Positions 1 to 5,524 of a DNA stretch of 7,127 bases are shown piece after piece (position 1 is the first letter of the stretch; each line of letters starts with the position of its first letter). The notes under the pieces were generated by a model. It was not told the origin of the DNA. It saw only the letters and a program-made list of their open reading frames with translations, and searched no databases. The stretch is from contig JAURLR010000223.1 in the NCBI GenBank assembly GCA_030831135.1, positions 1 to 7,127 on the forward strand, given 5' to 3'. The translations under genes and the position numbers were made by a program. The DNA is from Alphaproteobacteria bacterium (GTDB taxonomy: Bacteria > Pseudomonadota > Alphaproteobacteria > UBA6615).

Positions 1-867
1 CGCGGCGCCAGCAAGGGCGAAGGCCTGGGCAACAAATTTTTGTCTCATATCCGCGAAGTCGATGCGATCTGTCATGTTCTGCGTTGTTTCGACGGCGGGG
101 AAGTCACCCATGTCGAAGGCAGTATCGATCCTGTCCGCGATGCCGAGATTGTGGAAACCGAACTCCTCATCGCCGATCTGGAATCCGTGGAACGCCGGCT
201 CGACACAACCGAAAAGCGTGCCAAAGGTGGCGACAAGGATGCCCGCGCGCTGCTGTCGGTTCTCGAGCCTGTTGTCGAGGTCTTGCGCGAAGGCCATCCC
301 GCCCGCACCGCACAGATCGCCGATGACCAGATGTCAGCCTTCGGTCAGCTGCAACTGATCACCGCAAAACCCGTTCTCTATATCTGCAATGTGGATGAAG
401 ACTCCGCCGCAACTGGAAATGCACACACAGCCGCTGTTGCCGAAATGGCGGCGCGCACGGGCGCGGCTGCGGTCATTGTCTCGGCGGAAATCGAGGCCGA
501 AGTCGCTCAGCTCGACGACCCCGAGGAACGTGCAGAGTTCCTCGAAGGGCTGGGTCTGGATGAAACCGGACTGTCGCGGGTGATCCGGGCTGGTTACGAC
601 TTGCTGCACCTCATCACCTTCTTCACGGTTGGTCCCAAGGAAACCCGCGCCTGGACGGTGGCACAGGGCGCAACAGCGCCTGAAGCTGCAGGCCGTATCC
701 ATACGGATTTCCAGAAGGGCTTCATCCGCGCAGAAACCATCGCCTATGCCGACTACATCGCACAGGGCGGCGAACAGGGCGCAAAAGAAGCTGGCCGGAT
801 GCGGCAGGAAGGGCGCGACTACATCGCAAAGGATGGCGATGTGATGCTGTTCCGCTTCAACGTCTAG
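1..867 (+). CDS. ychF: YchF/OLA1-type ATP-binding P-loop protein, C-terminal part (5' end outside window)
   Basis: The reading frame is open from base 1 and shows the last 288 residues of the protein. The first visible residues, RGASKGEGLGNKFLSHIREV, directly follow the switch II region of YchF. The Walker A loop and the DxxG motif, roughly 75 residues, therefore lie upstream of the window. The usual GTPase NKxD base-recognition motif is replaced by NVDE (388-399); this NxxE form is the known YchF/OLA1 hallmark that gives ATP rather than GTP specificity. A helical coiled-coil insertion (about residues 50-110 of the visible part) precedes it. From about 610 onward there is a TGS domain (LITFFTVGPKETRAW through the end FRFNV). 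YchF family proteins are cytosolic, bind ribosomes and act in translation and oxidative-stress response. The visible part fits the usual length of about 365 residues. Stop TAG at 865-867. Identification is essentially certain. Confidence 0.97.
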   Translation, partial: RGASKGEGLGNKFLSHIREVDAICHVLRCFDGGEVTHVEGSIDPVRDAEIVETELLIADLESVERRLDTTEKRAKGGDKDARALLSVLEPVVEVLREGHPARTAQIADDQMSAFGQLQLITAKPVLYICNVDEDSAATGNAHTAAVAEMAARTGAAAVIVSAEIEAEVAQLDDPEERAEFLEGLGLDETGLSRVIRAGYDLLHLITFFTVGPKETRAWTVAQGATAPEAAGRIHTDFQKGFIRAETIAYADYIAQGGEQGAKEAGRMRQEGRDYIAKDGDVMLFRFNV

Positions 868-869
868 GG

Positions 870-904
870 CTAGAGCATGATCTTCTTGGATGGAATCCAT
901 TCTG
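870..904 (+). repeat. Left terminal inverted repeat of the 870-1145 element
   Basis: This arm pairs with 1112-1145. The 18-base core at 878-895 is identical to the reverse complement of 1120-1137, and CTAGAGC at 870-876 equals the reverse complement of 1139-1145. The only differences are one substitution (877) and a 3-against-2 base segment (896-898 against 1118-1119). Confidence 0.9.
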
Positions 905-1111
905 TTTGGGTCGCGGCGTGGCGATCCGCGCGGAAGGCGGCGCGGCGCGATGTGTTCGCATCGGGCTAGCCGCCTGACAAAGCGGGCGTCCGCCGCGTCC
1001 AAACCCGAAGGGGCGGGCGGATTTGCGCCAATGCCGTCGGCTTCCGGCTCGGCCGTACCGACCGGTACGCCCTTCGCCAAAACCCTCGGTCTTGTTGCAA
1101 ATTCACCTCGC

Positions 1112-1145
1112 CAGAATGTTTCCATCCAAGAAGATCACGCTCTAG
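1112..1145 (-). repeat. Right terminal inverted repeat of the 870-1145 element
   Basis: This is the partner of the 870-904 arm, read on the minus strand. It ends in GCTCTAG, so the outermost TA of the element is preserved on both sides. Confidence 0.9.
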
Positions 1146-1175
1146 GATGCCTGCCGAAATCGACGAACGTCACAC

Positions 1176-1180
1176 AGGAG
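1176..1180 (+). promoter_or_regulatory. Ribosome-binding site deciding the dienelactone hydrolase start
   Basis: AGGAG lies 7 bases before the ATG at 1188. An in-frame TTG at 1185 directly precedes this ATG and would give a protein starting MM. The spacing and codon preference favour ATG. Confidence 0.75.
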
Positions 1181-1187
1181 AGACTTG

Positions 1188-1856
1188 ATGGGTACTGACT
1201 TGAAACTGACGGCATCCGACGGCCACACACTCGACGCCTACCGGGCCGACCCCGATGGGAAAGCACGCGGCGGTATCGTCATCGTCCAGGAAATCTTTGG
1301 CGTGAATGATGACATTCGTGAAACCGTCGACAACTTCGCCAAGCAGGGTTACGTCGCCATTGCCCCGGCACTTTTCGACCGGCACGAACGCGACGCCGTC
1401 CTGGAATTCAATGAAGACGGCATGGCCAAGGGGCGCGCGCTCAAAGGCGCACTCGACTGGGATGACGTGGTCAAGGACGTGAACGCCGCTGTCGCCGAGA
1501 TCAAGGATGTCGGCAAGATCGGTATCGTCGGCTTCTGCATGGGTGGCTCGGTCGCCTGGTTTGCGGCTGCCAACTCACCGGTCTCCGCGGCCGTTTGCTA
1601 TTACGGCGGCGATATTCTGTCCCATGAAACCCTGTCTCCGAAATGCCCGGTGATGTTCCACTGGGGCGCGGAAGACCATGGAATTCCGCTCGATGGCGTA
1701 CACAAGGTCGAGGCGGCACATCCTGACATTCCGAGCTTCATCTATGATGGCGCCGGACATGGTTTCAGCTGTTCGCGTCGCGGCTCCTATCACAAGGAAG
1801 CCGCTGGCGTGGCGATGGGCCGGACACTCGAATTCCTGTCCGAGAACATCGGCTGA
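1188..1856 (+). CDS. Dienelactone hydrolase family protein
   Basis: This 222-residue cytosolic alpha/beta hydrolase is close to the 236 residues of classical carboxymethylenebutenolidase. The family triad is visible: nucleophile Cys117 in GFCMGGS, Asp163 in EDHGIPLD, and His191 in GAGHGFSC. Glu35 in VIVQEIFGVN is the conserved glutamate that in characterised dienelactone hydrolases holds the cysteine until substrate binds. No signal peptide is seen. Family members open the lactone ring of dienelactones in chlorocatechol degradation, but many bacterial paralogues have unknown ester or lactone substrates. No aromatic-degradation genes are nearby, so the substrate cannot be assigned. The start at ATG 1188 is supported by AGGAG seven bases upstream. 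Only 42 bases separate it from the inverted-repeat element, so its promoter must lie in that element, in the short gap, or upstream with ychF; I see no convincing -35/-10 pair. It converges on a minus-strand gene across a hairpin. Confidence 0.93.
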   Translation: MGTDLKLTASDGHTLDAYRADPDGKARGGIVIVQEIFGVNDDIRETVDNFAKQGYVAIAPALFDRHERDAVLEFNEDGMAKGRALKGALDWDDVVKDVNAAVAEIKDVGKIGIVGFCMGGSVAWFAAANSPVSAAVCYYGGDILSHETLSPKCPVMFHWGAEDHGIPLDGVHKVEAAHPDIPSFIYDGAGHGFSCSRRGSYHKEAAGVAMGRTLEFLSENIG

Positions 1857-1861
1857 CACCT

Positions 1862-1897
1862 GGTGAAAACCGCCCTGTTCCGGCAGGGCGGTGCACC
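1862..1897. terminator. Hairpin between convergent genes, probable bidirectional terminator
   Basis: A perfect 9-bp stem, ACCGCCCTG (1869-1877) with CAGGGCGGT (1884-1892), closes a TTCCGG loop. It is extended by GGTG/CACC (1862-1865 with 1894-1897) across an internal AAA/G loop. It lies 5 bases after the hydrolase stop and 2 bases past the end of the minus-strand gene. Read on the minus strand the main stem is followed by a short TTTT tract. There is no T-tract on the plus strand, so termination is better supported for the minus strand. Confidence 0.6.
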
Positions 1898-1899
1898 AA

Positions 1900-2455
1900 C
1901 TAGCCGCAACGGCCACTCAGCAAGAGACGACGCAGATTTGCCGAAACCGCCTTCTCGCCGATCCAGAGGCGCAGAAGCGGCCTCAACACGTCGTCACCCT
2001 GCATCTCGCGGCGCGTGGTCCCGTTGACGATCAGCTTGGTACCCACCTCCGGCGCGTACACGATGCTGACGTCATCACCGGATTCGAAGTTGGCGTAAAT
2101 CTGGCGCACGGTCTGTTCGAGATCTTCCCGGACCATCTCATCCAGCGGCTTGGCCCAGCTTTCCGGCACTTCGTCGGGAAGATCCCCCGTAGAGAATATG
2201 GAGAAGGATCGCCTTGGGCGTTCCGGAATCCAGAATTTCTGCCTGTGAAAGCCCCGCACGAGGCAGGTAGATCGCGGCGACATAGAGATCAAAGAGAAAC
2301 GCCTCTCGCGCTCCGCACCCCCGAAGCGTTAGGGTTTGGCCACCTATTTCGATACGTTCGGGCAAGGTCACGCCCTCGATTTCAGCGGAATGCGCGGGCA
2401 TGGCGAAACCGACGCAAAGAAAAGCCAGCCCCAACAAAAACTTCTTTATCGGCAT
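1900..2455 (-). pseudogene. Exported chalcone isomerase-like protein, interrupted by a one-base frameshift
   Basis: Two overlapping minus-strand frames each carry half of one protein. The first part begins MPIKKFLLGLAFL with a signal peptide ending near AHSA (residues 21-24), followed by the family's glycine/arginine and tyrosine motif, GCGAREAFLFDLYVAAIYLP. It passes through KAILLHILYG, then leaves frame and stops at 2138 (105 residues). The second frame resumes with DLPDEVPESW and carries the C-terminal half: YAPEVGTKLIVNG, LLRLWIGEKAVSANLRRLLL. Removing one G from the G5 run (plus-strand C5 at 2184-2188) joins them into a 184-residue protein of normal length for the bacterial chalcone isomerase-like family, which is periplasmic or exported and of unknown function. 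Start ATG 2455 has AAGGAGGG seven bases upstream. Either this is a real inactivating mutation or a homopolymer error in the sequence; both halves look well conserved, which favours an error or a very recent break. Confidence 0.82.
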
Positions 2456-2591
2456 GATCAGGCCCTCCTTGTGTGCATGTTGGGCCGCCTCATGAGACCC
2501 AAGCATACGCACAACGTTCGCGAACCGATCAGGTTCCCCGTTTGGCGTGAACTCTCAAGTCCACGCATCCCGATCGAGCCAACCTTCCGCG
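2456..2591. other. Intergenic region between VOC and chalcone isomerase-like genes
   Basis: These 136 bases between same-strand genes hold the ribosome-binding site at 2463-2470. Otherwise I see only a 5-bp inverted repeat, GAACC/GGTTC (2522-2526 with 2532-2536). No T-run or convincing promoter is visible. Confidence 0.4.
2463..2470 (-). promoter_or_regulatory. Strong ribosome-binding site of the chalcone isomerase-like gene
   Basis: AAGGAGGG on the minus strand lies 7 bases before ATG 2455. It settles the start in favour of this ATG over an in-frame start at 2512, which would put 19 extra residues in front of the signal peptide. Confidence 0.8.
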
Positions 2592-3488
2592 TCAGTCGTT
2601 CTGGGCTTCTGCAAACACCAGAAATGTCCCGCAGGCCTCTTCCGCAGACACAAGAACCGCGCCGGTGTTATCGCGCTCGAAGGCAACCTGCTGGCCTGTG
2701 AGATACATGGCCGTCACCTGCGGATCGGCCACAGACAAGGTCAAGGCAGCCAGCCTTGGCAAAGACTGTCCCGGATCAATCGTCTTGTCATAATGACGTT
2801 CAGGGAAGGTCTTGGGCGTTACAAACCAGAGCTCATCCCGCCCCGTATCCACGGTGATATTGCCCTTGCGTTCATCACCTGACACCGCGTCTTCGCCAAA
2901 CAGGCGGACATAGGCATCACGGACTCCCTCAAGGCTCTCCATCACGATGGTGACTTCCGTGATGCCATTGGCGCCGTTGGGGTGCGACAGCCAACTCGGT
3001 CGCCGAACCTTTTCCGGCGTCAGGTGCTGGCAGGCGAATGTCTTCAAGCCCGGAGTCAGGTCTGAGGGAAAGTGAACATTCCGGAATTCCAGAATTTCAT
3101 CACCATCTTCGGCCTCCAGAACACGCTTCAGGCTCTCCGGCGGCGCGGCATCGATTCCCTGCTGCTGCATCCAGCGGAATGACGCCTCGGCATCATCGGT
3201 CGCCAGCGCAACATTGAGCAGGCCTTCACCGGTCTCGAGGAACCCGTCCAGCCCGTGAATGTATTGCGATGCGTCCACAACCCCGAGCAATTCCACATAA
3301 TCATGCTCGAACATGATGGTGTAGTTGCCGGTTCCCCATCCGACATGGCGGCCCCGAGGGGTCGGCGTGAAACCAAGCCGTTCGAAATTCGCACGCGCAC
3401 GCTCGAGATCGGCCACACCGATCAGGGCGTGATCAATCCCGGCGATGGGGCGCTCAAACGCCTCCCGGCTGCCTGTGGCATTCGACAT
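2592..3488 (-). CDS. VOC superfamily protein, two-module glyoxalase-like (Glyoxalase_3 type)
   Basis: This is a 298-residue cytosolic protein. The N-terminal module matches the glyoxalase-like pattern IDHALIGVADLERARANFER (18-37), then GFTPTPRGRHVGWGTGNYTI (39-58) and the segment HDYVELLGV (62-70). The HLTPEKVRRPSWL...HPNGANGI segment (155-176) links to a second, weaker beta-alpha-beta module (ITEVTIVMESLEGVRDAYVR, from 176). Candidate metal or substrate ligands are His20, His48 and Glu66, by analogy only. VOC proteins include glyoxalases, ring-cleavage dioxygenases and resistance proteins; this subfamily has no settled reaction, so no substrate is assigned. ATG 3488 is chosen because GGGGAG sits 9 bases upstream; an upstream in-frame GTG at 3521 would place that site inside the coding region. 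It lies downstream of mtnP on the same strand after a 121-base gap, so co-transcription is possible but not shown. Confidence 0.88.
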   Translation of the reverse strand: MSNATGSREAFERPIAGIDHALIGVADLERARANFERLGFTPTPRGRHVGWGTGNYTIMFEHDYVELLGVVDASQYIHGLDGFLETGEGLLNVALATDDAEASFRWMQQQGIDAAPPESLKRVLEAEDGDEILEFRNVHFPSDLTPGLKTFACQHLTPEKVRRPSWLSHPNGANGITEVTIVMESLEGVRDAYVRLFGEDAVSGDERKGNITVDTGRDELWFVTPKTFPERHYDKTIDPGQSLPRLAALTLSVADPQVTAMYLTGQQVAFERDNTGAVLVSAEEACGTFLVFAEAQND

Positions 3489-3497
3489 GTTACTCAA

Positions 3498-3503
3498 CTC
3501 CCC
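3498..3503 (-). promoter_or_regulatory. Ribosome-binding site deciding the VOC protein start
   Basis: GGGGAG on the minus strand lies 9 bases before ATG 3488. It favours this start over the GTG at 3521. Confidence 0.65.
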
Positions 3504-3565
3504 ACGTGATCCGTTCGACACAGAAACGCGCCACGGTCACTTGTCTTCCATTCTATTACGTAGAT

Positions 3566-3587
3566 GGCCCTGTCGAAAAGACAGGCC
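3566..3587. other. Hairpin in the mtnP-VOC gap
   Basis: CCTGTC (3569-3574) pairs with GACAGG (3580-3585) around a GAAAA loop. With one bulged C the stem extends to GGCC/GGCC. No T-run follows on the minus strand, so it is not a standard intrinsic terminator. It could attenuate or stabilise an mtnP transcript. Confidence 0.35.
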
Positions 3588-3609
3588 AAAGTCGCGCTTG
3601 ACTCCGGAT

Positions 3610-4500
3610 TCAGCCCAGAACCCGGCCCACCACCGCTGCGAGCTTCTCCGCGATCCCGGGATCGCGCGCTTCGGGTGCGGTAATAAGCGCATAATCAAGG
3701 CTCGTATGGCACCCCTGACCGCAAATGCTCGCGCGCCCTGATATTCGGGGCAGCAACGCCCGGACCAGAGCGCGCCCGCGATCGGCATTTTCCATCAGGA
3801 TCTTGATCACCTGTTCGACGGTCACATCGTCATGGTCATCATGCCAACAATCGAAATCGGTCACCATGGCAACGGTCGCGTAGCAGATCTCGGCTTCGCG
3901 CGCGAGTTTGGCCTCGGGCATGTTGGTCATGCCGATAACCGAACAGCCCCAGGATCGATACAGTTCGGATTCCGCGCGGCTCGAAAATTGCGGGCCTTCC
4001 ATGACCAGATAGGTCCCGCCGCGCACTGCCGTGATCCCGACCTCCTCGGCCGCCGCTGCAATTTCATCTCCCAGCCTGCCACACACAGGATCGGCCATGG
4101 AAACATGCGCAACCAGGCCGGTTTCAAAGAAGGACTTCACCCGGGCAAAGGTTCGATCGATGAACTGATCGACAATGACAAACGTCCCCGGGGGCAGATC
4201 CTCCCGCAGCGACCCCACGGCCGAAAGCGACAGGATTTCGGTCACGCCCGCCCGCTTGAGGGCATCAATATTGGCCCGGAAGTTCAGCTCGGACGGCGGC
4301 ACCCGGTGCCCTCGTCCATGCCGCGGCAGGAAGACGATCTCCTGACCATCCAGGTTTCCGAACATCAACTCGTCCGATGGCGCACCAAAGGGGGAATAGA
4401 CGGCCTCCCAGCGGACATCGCTGAGACCCTCGATCTCGTAGATGCCGCTGCCACCAATGATACCGAGCACCGGTGGTACCGCTTTGTGGTTTGCCACCAT
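3610..4500 (-). CDS. mtnP: S-methyl-5'-thioadenosine phosphorylase
   Basis: This 296-residue cytosolic enzyme cleaves methylthioadenosine with phosphate to adenine and methylthioribose-1-phosphate, the entry step of methionine and adenine salvage. Visible signatures of the trimeric purine phosphorylase family are IIGGSGIY (14-21, phosphate-binding Ser18), PRHGRGHRVPPSELNFRANI (59-78), SAVGSL (93-98), PGTFVIVDQFIDRT (104-117), VMEGPQFSSRAES (166-178), GMTNMPEAKLAREAE (190-204) and TDFDCW (214-219). The aspartates of TDFDCW fit recognition of a 6-amino purine, hence MTA phosphorylase rather than guanosine/inosine phosphorylase, which has Asn at this point. A C-terminal Cys pair (Cys260, Cys264) lies where family members often carry a CxC. 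The start ATG 4500 has AGGA 9 bases upstream, overlapping the stop codon of the BKACE gene; the two genes are 11 bases apart and very likely co-transcribed. No apt (adenine phosphoribosyltransferase) is visible beside it. Confidence 0.95.
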   Translation of the reverse strand: MVANHKAVPPVLGIIGGSGIYEIEGLSDVRWEAVYSPFGAPSDELMFGNLDGQEIVFLPRHGRGHRVPPSELNFRANIDALKRAGVTEILSLSAVGSLREDLPPGTFVIVDQFIDRTFARVKSFFETGLVAHVSMADPVCGRLGDEIAAAAEEVGITAVRGGTYLVMEGPQFSSRAESELYRSWGCSVIGMTNMPEAKLAREAEICYATVAMVTDFDCWHDDHDDVTVEQVIKILMENADRGRALVRALLPRISGRASICGQGCHTSLDYALITAPEARDPGIAEKLAAVVGRVLG

Positions 4501-4511
4501 GGATTTCTGTC

Positions 4512-5393
4512 CTACTGGGCGCGCGGCAGCAATTCGAGAAGCTCGGCGGCGCGTGCCGGCTCAACGGGTTCGGCATCCAGTTCACGCATGATCCGGACAG
4601 CCTTCTCGACCAATTGTGCATTGCTCGCGAATACGCCCTTTTCGAGATAGAGATTGTCTTCCAGACCGACGCGCACATGGCCACCATTGTTGACGGCTTC
4701 GGCCACGATGTTGAATTCCGAGCGGCTGATCCCGAACGCTGCCCAATTGGCATCGCGTGGCAGCATGCTCGCCATCACCTGCAGCATCTGCGGTGTGGCC
4801 GGCGATCCCCAGGGAATCCCCAGGCAGAGCTGGAACAGGGCCGGGCTCTCGATCAGGCCCTTCTCGATCAGATCAATCGCAAACCGGATATGACCGGGTT
4901 CGAAGACCTCGATCTCCGGCTTCACGCCGGCATCCTTGATCATCGCAGCCATCTTGCGCAGATGGGCCGGCGTGTTCATGAACACAGCCTCACCAAAATT
5001 CATCGTGCCGCAATCCAGCGTGCAGATGTCGGGGCGCAATTCAAGAACATGACGCAACCGGATTTCCGGCGTGGTGAGCGTGGATTCTTCGTTGCCCATC
5101 AAGGGGTTGTCATCGCTGGGGATGAACCGTGCCCCCTCACCGGTGGTCAGATTGATGAGGATATCGCAATCAGCATCGCGGATCCGCTCGACAACTTCAC
5201 GGAAATACGCCGGATTGCCCGAGCGTGACCCATCGGGCTCACGCACATGAATATGGGCAATCGCCGCCCCGGCCGACCTTGCTTCGACCGCCTCCCGGGC
5301 GATCTGTTCCGGCGTGATCGGAAAATTCGGGTGATTTTGAAAGTTCATGTGCCCGCCGGTCAGTGCGGCGGTGACGATTGTTTCGCTGGCCAT
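4512..5393 (-). CDS. Beta-keto acid cleavage enzyme (BKACE, DUF849 family)
   Basis: This is a 293-residue zinc-dependent TIM-barrel enzyme. Characterised family members (Kce and relatives) condense a beta-keto acid with acetyl-CoA, giving acetoacetate plus the CoA ester of the remainder. Visible family motifs are TAALTGG (8-14), PITPEQIAREA (25-35), HIHVRE (47-52, zinc ligands His47 and His49), NLTTGEG (81-87), LDCGTMNFGEAVFMNTP (126-142), FQLCLGIPWGSPATP (187-201) and GGHVRVGLEDN (237-247, third zinc ligand Glu245). Relative to Kce from memory, the residue after TG(A/G) is His15 instead of Glu14, and Ser82 is Thr83. The NLT(A/T)G and LGIPWG wording recalls BKACEs acting on 3-dehydrocarnitine-like substrates, but this is a weak inference. 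Start ATG 5393 has GGGGGA four bases upstream. It is the first gene after the pet terminator and is followed closely by mtnP. Family assignment is firm; substrate is unknown. Confidence 0.92.
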   Translation of the reverse strand: MASETIVTAALTGGHMNFQNHPNFPITPEQIAREAVEARSAGAAIAHIHVREPDGSRSGNPAYFREVVERIRDADCDILINLTTGEGARFIPSDDNPLMGNEESTLTTPEIRLRHVLELRPDICTLDCGTMNFGEAVFMNTPAHLRKMAAMIKDAGVKPEIEVFEPGHIRFAIDLIEKGLIESPALFQLCLGIPWGSPATPQMLQVMASMLPRDANWAAFGISRSEFNIVAEAVNNGGHVRVGLEDNLYLEKGVFASNAQLVEKAVRIMRELDAEPVEPARAAELLELLPRAQ

Positions 5394-5473
5394 GTGTTCC
5401 CCCAGTGCCTTCTGGTTCTCAGTGTTTCTGTCTTGTCCGCCAGTTTAGCGAAAAGAGCCGTTTGCGCTTATGA

Positions 5474-5507
5474 AAAAGGCCGCTTGCACTCCCGCAAGCG
5501 GCCTTTT
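5474..5507 (-). terminator. Intrinsic terminator after petC
   Basis: A perfect 10-bp stem, GGCCGCTTGC (5478-5487) with GCAAGCGGCC (5494-5503), closes an ACTCCC loop. It is flanked by AAAAA (5473-5477) and TTTT (5504-5507). On the minus strand the stem is followed by TTTTT. It lies about 20 bases past the petC stop and should end the cytochrome bc1 transcript. The symmetry would also allow termination on the plus strand, although no plus-strand gene is present here. Confidence 0.9.
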
Positions 5508-5524
5508 CCTGAAATCAGGTACTC

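Larger units (their letters stand above)
870..1145. mobile_element. MITE-like element with about 35-bp terminal inverted repeats and TA edges
   Basis: The left end (870-904) and right end (1112-1145) are inverted copies. Both start CTAGAGC, differ at one base (A/G), share 18 identical bases (TGATCTTCTTGGATGGAA; 878-895 against 1120-1137), differ by a short TCC/AC gap, then match again over ATTCTG. Both outer edges carry TA (871-872 and 1143-1144), as expected for a TA target duplication of the IS630/Tc1-mariner type. The interior is too short for a transposase. It contains a second nested inverted repeat (about 904-917 against 991-1005) and a tight hairpin at 1054-1069 (CGTACC/GGTACG). The element begins 2 bases after the ychF stop and ends 42 bases before the next start codon, so it fills the whole gap longer than 300 bases. 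That the ends form an inverted repeat is seen directly. That the element is mobile, and which family moved it, is inference; a structured RNA or transcriptional element is the alternative. Confidence 0.75.

Noticed and set aside
334..1125. 263-residue open frame on the minus strand, covering the element and antisense to ychF
   Set aside because: Its 3' two thirds is the antisense shadow of ychF, whose identity is certain, and its start lies in the repeat. No domain is recognisable and no ribosome-binding site decides it.
890..1198. 102-residue plus-strand open frame through the element
   Set aside because: It lies almost wholly inside the inverted-repeat element, overlaps the hydrolase start, and has arginine- and proline-rich composition typical of chance frames in GC-rich DNA.
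1891..2457. 188-residue plus-strand open frame
   Set aside because: It is antisense to the chalcone isomerase-like gene, whose motifs are clear in the minus frames. It begins within the terminator hairpin and resembles no family.
2522..2536. GAACC/GGTTC inverted repeat as a terminator for the VOC gene
   Set aside because: The stem is only 5 bp, with no T-run, and is expected by chance.
3832..4650. 272-residue plus-strand open frame
   Set aside because: It is antisense to mtnP and the end of the BKACE gene, both firmly identified. Openness reflects codon bias in the opposite strand.
4473..5228. 251-residue plus-strand open frame
   Set aside because: It is antisense to the BKACE gene and has no recognisable motifs.
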